Positions 10,207-20,859 of a stretch of 26,817 bases of DNA are shown here, piece after piece. The notes below the pieces were generated by a model. That model was not told the origin of the DNA, searched no databases, and was given only the letters and a program-made list of their open reading frames with translations. The DNA comes from Eimeria necatrix. Its lineage: Eukaryota; Apicomplexa; Conoidasida; Eucoccidiorida; Eimeriidae. Position 1 is the stretch's first letter; each line of letters begins with the position of its first letter. The stretch is from assembly GCF_000499385.1 (NCBI RefSeq), contig NW_013654386.1:1-26817 (forward strand), written 5' to 3'. A program made the translations under genes and the position numbers.

Positions 10207-13200
10207 GGCTGCTTTGAGATGCTGAAAGACATTTTTCGATGAGGTCTCAGCAAGATGGTATTGAAAATGACAATAGTGATAGCACGAAGCTCGTTTGTTT
10301 GCTAGGCCGTTCTCCTGGGCTCACTGGAGCAGTTTTCTTTCGGTTTCTCCACAATAACGCCCGTTTTGAATATTCCGTAACTGCTTATCTGGTTTGCATC
10401 ATTGACGGCATGTTTGTTCCAAACGTTAGTAAACAATGTTGGCCTGCTCTACAGTAAAAGAAAGGGAAAGACGTTCTGAAGAGAGTTGTGGAAGTTTGGA
10501 TAAAGCGCGATACATATATTTCAAGAATGACCTTAATTGTTGATACGTGAGTGGTACAGTCAGTGGTCTTGCGCTCTGGTTCAGCTACTCCAGACAAGTC
10601 TCCACAGTTATAGATATTCAACAATCTCTCGGATCGCTTGTGAGGTACTTCGCAAGAATGAAGTTAAAACTCAACAATGCTCACACAGAGGATAGTATGG
10701 CGTATTTTGCGCGATGAGCCGGAAGGTGTTTTTCCTGCCGTGACCAACTCAGGTCACACTCAGTTTGTCATGTAAGCCTGGCTTGCTAACAATCACACTT
10801 GCAAACACCTTTTGAATTATGCAAGCCATAGCTATTGCTCCGCGAATTCGCGCTTCAGCGATCCATTCTGAATAAACTTGTGGATGTGGAAAAAGCTTAT
10901 TGAGGCCTTCTAGGCCATAGAGACAAGTGCATTTTTATTGCCATACGCCTAGGACTCAATAAAGCATTGAGGGGCCGTGAAGAGAAGACCTGCGTTACGA
11001 AATATTTTCCAGCTAAGCTTCATTCTTGCTTTGTCTTGTCCGGCTTGCTGCACTTTTCCTAGTGAGACTGCGCATGCTTTTCTGGAGGCCCGCGAATTCA
11101 AATGACTCCTGAAAACCTTAATTCTAATACGTGTTTTTTCCAGGATCTGATGCCATATTGCAGTTTACCGAATTGCACTCGACATGACATGTGCGGCGAG
11201 GGACGTTCGCCCATTTAAAACTGCGGGCTAGCTGTCCGCGAATGATTTGCATCAAGAGCACACTTCCAGTGCTCCCTTAAAGCCAACTGAAGTCACGTGT
11301 TACATTCTAGCCTCAACAGGCCCATGTTTTTCGCTCAAACCTATGATGGACGCAATGAAGGACGGGCAAGCACAGACAATCAGCACAATCATAAAAAGAA
11401 GGTAGAATAGTTGCACAAAGGATACAGTGAATAAGGAGCCATGGAATGTGTTCCAGGATATTCTACAGCTCCAAGTTTCTTTTGCTGCTCGTGAAGTTTA
11501 GCCAATCACAGTTTTGATAAGGACATTGCATGCAGGCCCACGACACCTTCGCGAGTTGTACTGCAAACTGAAACACCCCAAGTGTGCGAAGTCTTCCTAC
11601 ATCAATACTACTGAACTGTTATGCACTGTTCCTCATTCAAGGCCTGATTTTTCTGGTGTTTGACTGCTCGGAGCAAGATACACTTCTGTATATGACACAC
11701 GCGCGTTTGGTAATTTAGCAAGGCGCTAGACACTGCATGTGAAAGGTGGTGAGTTAATCTGAAATAGCTCATCCCTGCCTCTTCAGCAGCCAACAAAGTG
11801 TAGAGAACTAGGAAACCGCTTGTTGGTATCAACACTTCGACGCCATGTCGTCAATGCTGCTCCTAAAAATATTTTTCAGGGTCTATGTCATACAGACGAA
11901 TGGTGCCGTTCTTATCCTAACAATTCCAGTTCGTGCGCAGGGCAGGTTAGTTATGAAACTTGAATAAGTGTGTAGCGTGTTGAATGGCATTGACGTGCAA
12001 AGTAAACATTAATTACATTTACTGAATCAGTCTCTCAATCCCTTATGTACAAAACACAGTTGTTAGCTGTCAGACTTGCCGTGACTGCGTGAACTTATGC
12101 CTTCTTCTTGCAGCTCGTCAGTCATCATATTGAAATGACTATAAGACAAAAGTATATGGCTGCTTTATTCTTTCCCTAGAGTTTCGCTGGTGAAGACATT
12201 GTCTAGCACCAACGCAGAAGAGCTACAAATGCAGCTGGTGCGCCTTAGAAAGGTATTTGAAAACTGATTGCTGAATAAAGGTTGTCGCATTTACGCTTAA
12301 CCATATCTCATCAAAATGCAAGCATCCACAAATTCTCCATAAGAATTTCCACTTTTATTCAAATGAACTGGACGCCAGGGCGGTGTAGTCACACGCTTTT
12401 TACAGCTTTAAACTGTCACGGTTCACAAGGTTTAACTGCGTCGTTCACCCGAACAATCCATCTACAGACCGTGAGAAGCGCATTGCCTCAGTTGCATAAA
12501 CTGAAGTTGCATACACACGTGATGTATTCAGTGTGCTGAAGCTCTTTGATGTTGGCCATATAGATCGTGCGTCTTCTAAGGAGAAATAGAGAATTAATTT
12601 TCCAATTAGTAAGCCTTGACGCACTTCTCGCCAGTAACATGATTACCTCTGGTCCTCTAGAAGTACCTGCGCTACAGTTGTTAATAGAAAAGGGCCAGCA
12701 GTGAAAGTCCCCATCGGCTTTGTACCTTGCATCGAACGTATTTCCGTCGGCAAGGCATTTTTGGGCTTCTTGCAGTATGGCTCGCTCTTTTTAATAGTTT
12801 GGAGCGAAAGCCTAAGGAGCAAGATTAAACGTTATCATTGCACAAAAGGAGCTGCGTGACACAGAGCAAGTCACTACTGAGTATGTATTCCCTTAAGCCT
12901 TTGGACTACAAGACGGCAAGTTCCCTACCCGGTTAGTAAGGCTCTAGTTTCACAGGAAAGGTCGTGAACTACAATTTTGTCCAAAATAGGTCGTTGCACC
13001 CATGCTGCACTGCCGAAGCATAATATAAGCTGTAGGGCCAGAGACCTGGACGAAAGCGAGCGCGCACCTATGCCTGCCAAACGGGCCTCAGATGCGCTAA
13101 AGCTAGAGGTTCATTGCTGGCTTCTTCATTGGAAAAGGGCCAGGAAAAGTGGGTAGCCCGCCGTAGGCATTGCAGACACCCACTCTGCGATAGCGGCCAG

Positions 13201-13919
13201 GTCCTCCGTTTTGTGCATCAATACTGTCAAACAGCTGCATCGAAGAAACTTGTTATGCTTTCAAATGAGGGCTACGCTGGGATTGGTGCTCGCGTTTGCG
13301 GTGTTGACATCCTCTCTGCACTGTCAGTACATCTGATGGCGCATTCCTCCCACTGCTCTTCCTCATTAGGACAGCCTTTGCAAAAGCCATAGCTGACAAA
13401 TTCTCCTAAGATGCCCGTTCTAAGGCCTCGTGCGTCTTATTTGTGTTGCATCTATTGTTTTCTAGAGCTCCGTAGTTAGAGTCTTCAGGCAGCACCACAA
13501 TACTAGGCCTCAATCACTACATAGGACAGCATAGATAGTTCCAAACTGCCACTAGACGTTCATGATTGCAGGACGATGTAGTGTCGGGAAAATTTACACC
13601 GGATCCCTTAAATGATGCTACCTTTGCTGCCCATAAGTCAAAGCGTCAGTAAAAAGCGAAAACGTGGACTCCCAAGCACGAGAACATTGACAAGGCTCTC
13701 GGAGCGTCGTACGAAAGGAAAAAAAATCAAATGAAAGAAACGTTCACACGACGAAAGCTTTATGGTGCACGGAACTAAAGCTAAACGAGAATCTACAAGT
13801 TCCGTCTAAGCAATAAAAATGTACGAGACAAAAAGTTTACCAGACTTTCAGTTTGGGAGGCACTCGCTTTCCTCTCCACAATGGCTGAGTTCAGAATCAG
13901 TGTCACATCATTTCATCGC
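10207..13919. other. No gene identified
   Basis: I see no supportable coding region in these 3.7 kb. The ATG frames at 10239-10457 (72 codons) and 12282-12539 (85 codons), and other open frames, are short and motif-free, and none forms a consistent exon chain that I could recognise. GCATGC occurs at 11072-11077 and 11528-11533. Part of this region is downstream (3') of the minus-strand gene and may hold its 3' UTR. Confidence 0.4.
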
Positions 13920-15564
13920 TTACGTTTTTCCGCCCGATGATGCACTGCTTCCTAGTTTCCCGGCATGCTTAAAAGTATCTCGCAGGTGTTTTCTTCGCGC
14001 CTTCATTGCCATAAGTTTTGAGCGGTTACGTGAAGCGTGCTGTATTGAGCCTTGGGTGTCAATATGACTCCTAACACCAAGCGCTTTCTCCTCAGCCTGC
14101 CGGGCTTCTATAACGGCAGCTGTCGCCTTTTTGCGAGCTAACAGCTCTGGAAGAGGCATCTTTTGGGTTTTTGTAGCAGCTGAGTGCAACAGACAGGAGA
14201 CCAACGAATGCCACAGATAAAGCACTGAGACCGACTGCAATGACACAACTAAACCAACTACAGCTGGGCATTACCCAATAGACTTTGCAATAAACTATGC
14301 GCAAATCCCAACTCCGCTTTTGTGGAGACCCTTAACGTATTATCAGATGCGTGTTCATCAGACAATCTCGAATACAGGACAGCTTGACGCTTGAATGCAG
14401 TGTGCTTGCACAGGCTTCAAACGACCACTCACCAAAGCCAAGCGCCCTAAGGGCTGTGGTTAAAAACTGGCGACGTTGGAAACGACCCAAGTAGGGGTAA
14501 ACTAAGGAGCAACGCAGCAAGCATCGTGCAAGGCAGTCCAGAGCTAGATGACAGGGCATAAATCGCTACAACAGCCCTCTACAAACCCTTCAAAAAGCAC
14601 AAGGCAACAAAACGACTGGAAAAAAAATGCGGAAAGAAGGAACACAACACTTTCAAACCCCAGCCTTGGAAAGATCGATATACAGAACCCCACCCATGTT
14701 GCGGATGTCTTGAACCGTTTCATCGAACTCCTTTTTCGCATCTTTGGCAGGCTCCGCCTGGTCTTTCCTATGCTTATCGTCGTGCTTCTCTGCTTGCGCA
14801 GCGAGCGGCACGAAGTTGGCATCTTCTGGATCCGCGACAAATGAGAGGTCTCTCAAACCATTATGTGTCATAAGGGACCTCGACACTTCGCCATTTTCTG
14901 CTGTCGCGCAGCTAATCTTTGTTGGGCACTGACCACCCGCAGGTGCTGACTTGAGAATGGGACGCAGTGCACATGCGCGCATATTGCTCCATTTCCTAAG
15001 ATCTTTGGCTTGCCGTTTAGCTTTCGACTCCCTTTGGTGGCTTCGTCGCTTTTCCGAGTTCTGCCAGGGCGTGGGAGGGAGCACATGAGCTGGTGCTACA
15101 TTCGCATGTACGGCCATTGAATGCCTTTGCGTCGGGGTATCGGAAGACTTTAATTGAAGGTAACCTGTCTCCTGAGCTGAGGAGAGCGCCTCACTAGCTC
15201 GTACTTTTTGCTTCTTTTGCGTCGGACCTTCGTCAGTGACTCCGCAAGTGGGAGATGCCTGGGCAAGCGGCCTGTGAAGCGTCTTCCCACCGGGTCCTCC
15301 CCCGCTTGATTGCTCCTTTATGGCGCATTTCAAGGAACTGGTCTGACTGGATTTCTTCTCATCTTGCTGGTCGTCATCGCTGTCGCCCCACATACCGTGG
15401 CAGTGCTGCCGAAGCAAGTCGTCGACTAATTCTGGAGGGAGGCCCGCAGCGGCAGCATCTCTACTTCTGTTAACCTTCACTGTGTTTGCGTTTGGGAACC
15501 CTTTTGCAGCAGGCTGAGAGCAAGGACCGACCTTCTCAAAGGCTGCGGCGTCAGGTCTCTTCAT
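13920..15564 (-). CDS. DUF4602 (C1orf131-like) putative small-subunit processome protein, three exons
   Basis: Join of 15564-14694, 14501-14433 and 14179-13920 (minus strand): 1200 nt, 399 residues, ATG at 15564, TAA at 13922-13920. Introns are about 192 and 253 nt with junctions ATGG|gtgggg...ccttag and TTTG|gtgagt...cactcag. All junctions split a codon after base 1, so the frame is kept. Residues 1-170 are low-complexity with LPPELVDDLL at 42-51 and an acidic DSDDDQQDE patch. Residues 171-192 are a basic, nuclear-localisation-like run. The C-terminal part reads KKEFDETVQDIRNM, then LGRFQRRQFLTTALRALGF, then QKMPLPELLARKK and a charged tail. That order (R-rich helix, LG, K-x-P, basic coiled stretch) is what I recall of the DUF4602 family, whose human member C1orf131 is in the small-subunit processome. 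Presence of a gene is well supported. Family identity is moderate, and exon 1's donor is the least certain junction. Confidence 0.72.
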
Positions 15565-15730
15565 GGCACCGGAGAAGCAAAGCAGGCGATTCCCACGACC
15601 GGAAGATCATTTATACGAACACATACCTAAGTACACAATGGGATAATCGCTGTTGCTAAATACTAAAGCTTCGCCTGCAAGCTTTAGAGATAGCATATCC
15701 GCTATTGGCCCAGTTGTACAGGGGCCCCCC
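15565..15730. promoter_or_regulatory. Shared divergent promoter region
   Basis: The minus-strand gene starts at 15564 and the plus-strand gene has its first in-frame ATG at 15731, so at most a few hundred bases carry both promoters. In it ctaaagctt (15663-15671) and aagctttag (15679-15687) form a perfect 9-bp inverted repeat around a 7-nt loop. No TATA box is evident, as is usual in apicomplexans. If the plus-strand protein starts at a later ATG, the shared region extends to as far as 16024. Confidence 0.45.
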
Positions 15731-18700
15731 ATGGTCAACGCAGAAGGGCAAACGCGTTGTGAGCACAGGAATAGGGATGCGTATTCTTTTCTCACCATGA
15801 TAATCGGTGTTTTTAAAATTAAGATACATAAGAAACGTTGTGAACCTGTCCGTCCATTTTCGCAGTCTTCAGCAGCAGGGACGTCCATGTTATCACGGAG
15901 TCTCTTCACACCTGGAGGACAGGAAATAATCCACAGATCTCCGTTGTGTCTTCTTCTAGGTATTCTTAATTCTGGGTCAAAATCATTTTACAGCTCGTGC
16001 TGTTTCTCATCCGTCAGCTTCCGAATGAACAGCTATTTTTCGCGTCTTCAGCCAATCCCCTGGAGACGAGAGGGCTTCGCTTGCTGCCCTTCAATCCATG
16101 CAAGCTGCAAGACAATTCAGGGATTGGCACCATCAGACAAGAAGAAATCGCCTACTGAGAAATCGACGGCAGAGGCTTTAGCCGCTTCGGTCTGCAGTTC
16201 TTCTACCGCCTTTTCTGCTCCGCTTTGCTACAGCGGCACCTGGCTGCGAGCCCAGGCGCTAGAGGTTATTCCACAGTTTCGGAGCTCGATCAGTGCAGAT
16301 CAGGCCGCTGTAAAAAGCCGCAGGAGGAAGCGACCGCATGCTCTGTCAGCGTTGACCGACATCAAGACAGGGTTTTGGCAAGTAAAATGCCTGGATGAGC
16401 TGCGCTGCAGACTTCTTGGAGCGTCTCGTCGACTGCAACGTCTGAAGAGACCATCTGCCAGGCCAAGCGTGAAAGGCTGCACAACTGGAAGCTCGTATGC
16501 TTCTGAACAAGCAGAGACTTTGCAAAAGTTCCGAAAGCTGACGCCCACCTTGGCCGCAGCACTGCGAGCTGCTTCTGATCGGATCCACCCTTTAGTCAAT
16601 GATGTCCCTACTCGCCAGCTTTTGCTCACTTGCTGCAACCTTGCACAGCGTCGCTGTTGCCCACCATCTTTGGGGGCCGCTGTGCTGGAGCAACTGCTAG
16701 TGCAGCGGACACCTCTGTACGCACACGAAGCAGCACTGGGCGTTAAATTGTCAGCCCTTCTGCTGCAGCAACATTCACGACCTACCTGTTCTGCAGATAT
16801 TACCATTCCATTGGAACAAGCAGATATTGCCCAGCCAGCCAGCACCACAGAGGAACAGAGAGGGTTCCGCCAAAGACTCGTTGTGAGGCGGCGGTCTTCA
16901 TTTTTTCGATCACCAGCAGCTGAGAAGTGTGTGTCCTCAATAACTTTTAGCCCTGCACCATCTCGTGCCTCTTTACATTTTCCACCAGAAAGGCTGCTGC
17001 TAGATGCTGCGGTGTACGAGCAGAGGGCAATGCAGAAATTGTGTCTGCTTGTTGCAGTTCGGTTGCTGAAAGCCTTGCTGCATAATGCAAACCTGAGAAA
17101 GAGCCTCAGTGTGCGGACTTGTGTGCGAACTGCCGAAGCGTGCGCATTGCTGGCTACACAAAGGTTCCAGAGCGAGACTACAGTGCAAACCCCAGAGACT
17201 TTTGCTGGTGCCGTCAGTATTGGGCTCTCGTCAGCTGCTGGTCCTCAGTTGGTGAGATTAACTTCTGGCATGAATCAAACACAAAACATTTCTCTGCCTG
17301 AGCATGTTATTTTATCTGGTGAATCTTTGGCGTCATCTGCTGAGGGACATCTTCCAGGAAGAGCCCTTAGAGAATGCCAGCTATCCTTCACAAGCCCGGT
17401 TGTCAAGTCGTCTGTAGCTGCTGCCGCTAACTTTGATGCAGCAGTAGCACTGGCAATGGCGGCCTTATGGCGATGCGTTCAGCAGTCACTTGCCCCTCGA
17501 GTTGCAACGCTCCTGCTTTCCGAAGCGGCTGCTCGCCAACAGCGAGACGCAGGGGCTGAGGAGACCCCGCAGAACGAACAAGGATGGACAGACGGCCTGC
17601 TAGGAGCTGCGATGATTGCATCTGCCAGGGTGGCTCAGACGTGCTCAACACGTGAGAAGCTGTTGTTGCAGCTGCTGAGCCACCTCCAGCGCAGTACCTG
17701 TCAACGCCCTAATCTCCAGCTACTTTGCTTGCAAACGGTGCCTTTGCACACGACAGGTGAAGAAGCTTCCCGGGACTCTCTTGGCAGCATTTTGCCGCGC
17801 TTGAGCAGCGCTGCCATTTGTAGAATGAGTCCAAGTACCCTTGCCTGTGTGTGCCGTTCCCTTGGCAGTGCGGGGACCAGATTAAGCACACGAGGGATTC
17901 AGTTCTTATTTGACGCAATTAGCTCTACGTTTTTTGTCCACAACAGCAGGGATGCCAGTGCTCACGATGACTCATTTCGTTTTAACAGCGAACTGCAATC
18001 AATACATCCCAACCATGAACCATATGAAATTCAAGCTGTTGCTGGCGGAACTGGTCCTCGCCGCAACGAGAACGGCAGTATATGGCCGACTTCCCGCGCG
18101 CACAGCTACCAGGCTCTACCTTCAACCTCAGGTATAAGCGCATTTTATGGGAACTGGTGTACTGTGCTGTGGGCATCCGCAAAGATTCTCAAGGCGTCAT
18201 TCTCTTCTTTCCAGGGGAGTGACCCTTCTTTAAGACTTCAGCGGTTGCTTGGAAGGCACGTGCTCGCTGCACTCCTTGTAAATCTTGCAGCAGCCCAACC
18301 GTCAAGCATGGCCCAGGTCGCTGAGGGACTCCGGCTTCTTTTACTTCTTGAGATGAAGGCAGCAACCTGTAATCGGCTGCATGAAGAAGCGTCTACAGAG
18401 CTGAGGAAGCCGTTACTGCTTCGCCAACGACTCTTTCGGCTTCATGAGCTGGTGTCAATTTTACAGACCCTTGCAAGCCACTTCGTGCAGCATCACAGAG
18501 CGTTTGGAACACTAGAGGTCCTCATCCTTCTACGGCTGTTTGTGCAGCTGGATCTGCTCCCTTCCATAGGCATAAGTTTGCGGGCAAGAAGGACGTGTTT
18601 GACGGCGGAGAGCACAGCCAATGGAACCTTTACAACCAGTCAAATGGAAGCGAAATACACAGTGTTTCCGGGTTTATCAGTTTCACGCTTTTTGAGTTGT

Positions 18701-18949
18701 GCACTTGGGCACCAAGTTAACCCGAAAAATGTGCGGGCACCGATGCCGACGATAGGGGAATGCCTGCGGAGCCAAGAAAAAGATGTTTTTACCGGCAGTG
18801 AGCAAGAAGCTTCACAATCATTAGAGCTGTTCACACAGAGTTTGCTGCGCGCAATGGCGCTGAAGTACCCCGAGGAATTGCAGAGACTGCCTAAGGCACT
18901 ACATCAAAAGGCGCCTAAGTCAGGAGAACATGCTGAGAATGCGTCTTGA
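15731..18949 (+). CDS. Putative organellar RNA-binding helical-repeat (HPR/OPR/FASTK-like) protein
   Basis: A single open frame with TGA at 18947-18949. The frame is open from 15647 but the first ATG is 15731 (1072 residues). ATGs at 15797 (caccATG), 15887 (1020 residues) and 16025 are also possible, and the N-terminus is uncertain. The protein is rich in Leu, Ala, Arg and Cys with many short amphipathic helices. Numbering from 15731, helical pairs are visible at about 269-325 (LTPTLAAALRAASDRI, RQLLLTCCNLAQRR), 436-480, 698-732 (MSPSTLACVCRSLGSAG), 803-823 (WCTVLWASAKI) and 839-941. The TVLWASAKI and TLACVCRSLGSA patterns match the LLWALAKL-type consensus of FASTK, OPR and heptatricopeptide (HPR) repeats, which in apicomplexans process or assemble mitochondrial rRNA. 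No RAP domain is evident at the C-terminus. An AATAAA lies at 18958-18963. Coding status is very likely; the family call is inference from repeat texture. Confidence 0.8.
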   Translation: MVNAEGQTRCEHRNRDAYSFLTMIIGVFKIKIHKKRCEPVRPFSQSSAAGTSMLSRSLFTPGGQEIIHRSPLCLLLGILNSGSKSFYSSCCFSSVSFRMNSYFSRLQPIPWRREGFACCPSIHASCKTIQGLAPSDKKKSPTEKSTAEALAASVCSSSTAFSAPLCYSGTWLRAQALEVIPQFRSSISADQAAVKSRRRKRPHALSALTDIKTGFWQVKCLDELRCRLLGASRRLQRLKRPSARPSVKGCTTGSSYASEQAETLQKFRKLTPTLAAALRAASDRIHPLVNDVPTRQLLLTCCNLAQRRCCPPSLGAAVLEQLLVQRTPLYAHEAALGVKLSALLLQQHSRPTCSADITIPLEQADIAQPASTTEEQRGFRQRLVVRRRSSFFRSPAAEKCVSSITFSPAPSRASLHFPPERLLLDAAVYEQRAMQKLCLLVAVRLLKALLHNANLRKSLSVRTCVRTAEACALLATQRFQSETTVQTPETFAGAVSIGLSSAAGPQLVRLTSGMNQTQNISLPEHVILSGESLASSAEGHLPGRALRECQLSFTSPVVKSSVAAAANFDAAVALAMAALWRCVQQSLAPRVATLLLSEAAARQQRDAGAEETPQNEQGWTDGLLGAAMIASARVAQTCSTREKLLLQLLSHLQRSTCQRPNLQLLCLQTVPLHTTGEEASRDSLGSILPRLSSAAICRMSPSTLACVCRSLGSAGTRLSTRGIQFLFDAISSTFFVHNSRDASAHDDSFRFNSELQSIHPNHEPYEIQAVAGGTGPRRNENGSIWPTSRAHSYQALPSTSGISAFYGNWCTVLWASAKILKASFSSFQGSDPSLRLQRLLGRHVLAALLVNLAAAQPSSMAQVAEGLRLLLLLEMKAATCNRLHEEASTELRKPLLLRQRLFRLHELVSILQTLASHFVQHHRAFGTLEVLILLRLFVQLDLLPSIGISLRARRTCLTAESTANGTFTTSQMEAKYTVFPGLSVSRFLSCALGHQVNPKNVRAPMPTIGECLRSQEKDVFTGSEQEASQSLELFTQSLLRAMALKYPEELQRLPKALHQKAPKSGEHAENAS

Positions 18950-20439
18950 CTTGACGGAATAAATAAGTTGATGCTACGGTATTTTACGGTCTCCAGGGCT
19001 CTCACTTATGCCGCTACTCGCGAGTGGGTGGAACGGCTCGTAGAAAGGATCGAGTGCCACATTTTTGTCTATTGTAGAACCAGGCAGTGGAGCTCGGAGG
19101 TTTAACCCAGCTTTTCATATTCGTAGTGACGTAAATATGTTGTTGTGATCGAATGGGAGCAAGGAGTGAATGACTTGGGGACATATGCGAAAAATAGTAA
19201 TTAGGGGACAATTGCTGCACAAATTTAGACAGGCGCAAATTCGTTGCTGATAGACGACCTGAGGAGCCGTGGCGATGGCGGAGCACGCATAGTGGCGAGG
19301 GATTGTGCCTGCTCTACGCGCAAGCAGCAAATCTGCTTCCACAATTTGATGGGCACAGAACTCGAAAGTTTCTCCCTCACCAAATTGTAGACGCAGCATC
19401 CGAGATGGTACCCGTCGGTCTGCACAGTGGGTACTTCGTTCACCGGAGCTGCTGCCGTAAGGGTAGGCGAGCGAAGTACCAATTAAAAGAATAGTTGGGG
19501 GCTCAACCTAAAAAGCTACAGTTCGGGTCAGTGGTAAAACTGGAGACATTTTAGGATTTCGTGGTCTCACGGCTCAAGCGTGCTGCCGTGCACACTGCAC
19601 TGAAGGAACAGCTTACGGCCCACAGCCGCACAATGGGACGTAAACAGCTCCACTGCCACGCAGTACAACTCAAATTAAATGTGCAGATGAAACATTCAAC
19701 ATTTTCTGCACAAAAAAGCCATGAGGAACCCTGTTCAAAATCGCGTGGCTTGGAAGGATGGTTTAGGGACTTGGCCACAGGTGAGTGCACTGAGGCTGCA
19801 TGAGGTAGCTTGCACGACAGGATTACCACTGTACGCCGAAAGTTGTGCGCATCACTAATTTGAGTGGTCTTTAGCAAGGATTAAAAACAGCATAATACGC
19901 TTATTATCATCAGTCTTTGAACGTCACACCCTGTGACTTCAAAACAACGCAAACTGCGCCACTGCAAGATCGCAGTATTCCAAAATGACGGAAATCCCAG
20001 CATACTTACTTCCATAGATCCACATAAATTCTATAAAATTTCATATGCACAATTTAAGTCAGTATATAGCTGTCATTCTTAGTGGAACCGGGCGCAGGGC
20101 AGCCCGAGGTATCGCGCTCGAGCCCGTGAAGGCCTTCCTGTACAAAATTGCAACTCCAAAGGGAACGTAGGCGTGAAATATGAAATCCACATTTGCATCA
20201 GAAAAATTCTGCTCCTTAACTTTGAGCGAATCCTGTATTGTTGCTTTCTTTAAACCTACTTGCTAGGATGGATGAATACAAAATGATGGCTAGCTTTATG
20301 TGGCGAGACCCCACCGAGCCACTAGCACGCAACATATGCTACCTGAAACAGCTGTCTTGGCCCACATTAAGGCACTACATTGAAATTTTAACCCAATCAC
20401 TGATTCTAGTTTACAAATCAAGGACTTCTTCTCGTTAAG
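18950..20439. other. Intergenic; no gene identified
   Basis: The stretch begins with the 3' flank of the helical-repeat gene (AATAAA 9 bp after the stop codon). Overlapping frames at 19014-19494 and 19551-19877 are under 110 codons on both strands without motifs. From about 19860 to 20240 the sequence is somewhat AT-richer and probably holds the promoter of the gene starting at 20440. Confidence 0.45.
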
Positions 20440-20859
20440 ATGGACAACTTCCGAGTGTCCGTCATTGTCTTTGCAGTACTTGCGGCAATTTTTGCTGGAG
20501 CCACTCCGCCCCAAGAAGCGAACGCCTCGTTAGTATTCCAGCAAAGAGGAGGATATTGGAAAAATGAACAAAAATCCGGCTCTGCAGCCTTGTTAATCGC
20601 GCCCCGCAAGTACAGACGCAATGTATCGTCGATGCTGCTACCTTCCGTCGTGGCAGCCACGTTGGCTGTTGCCGCTGCCATCGTATCTTGCTTTCTAGCA
20701 ATAAGCCCTCACACGGAAACAATCAAGGATGGGACCATACCTCGGAATCTAGGAGAGGAAGGAGAATCCTGCTCCGTAAGACTCCACACTTCAGACCGCC
20801 CTCAAAAAGAGGTGCCCAGCGCTGCTGGTACAGTAGTGCTCAGCGTGGCTCTAGTTTAA
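20440..20859 (+). CDS. Small predicted secreted/membrane protein
   Basis: ATG at 20440 in the favourable context ttaagATGG; TAA at 20857-20859; 139 residues. Residues 6-21 are a strong hydrophobic signal core (VSVIVFAVLAAIFAGA), with possible cleavage after A21 or after ANA at 27-29. A basic stretch (PRKYRRN, 55-61) precedes a second hydrophobic segment at 65-88, long enough to span a membrane. The tail has one Cys (111) and ends in a short hydrophobic run (VVLSVALV). Signal peptide plus one membrane helix in a small protein is the layout of many coccidian dense-granule and surface proteins, but no specific family is recognised. A following exon cannot be excluded. The signal-peptide layout argues against a chance frame. 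Confidence 0.6.
   Translation: MDNFRVSVIVFAVLAAIFAGATPPQEANASLVFQQRGGYWKNEQKSGSAALLIAPRKYRRNVSSMLLPSVVAATLAVAAAIVSCFLAISPHTETIKDGTIPRNLGEEGESCSVRLHTSDRPQKEVPSAAGTVVLSVALV

Noticed and set aside
14544..14844. Frames of 98 codons on both strands over intron 1 and exon 1 of the minus gene
   Set aside because: They are in other frames of the DUF4602-like gene and its intron, and lack independent support.
15607..15909. 100-codon minus-strand frame across the divergent promoter
   Set aside because: It opens at GTG and overlaps the promoter and the start of the long plus-strand frame. It is most likely a shadow.
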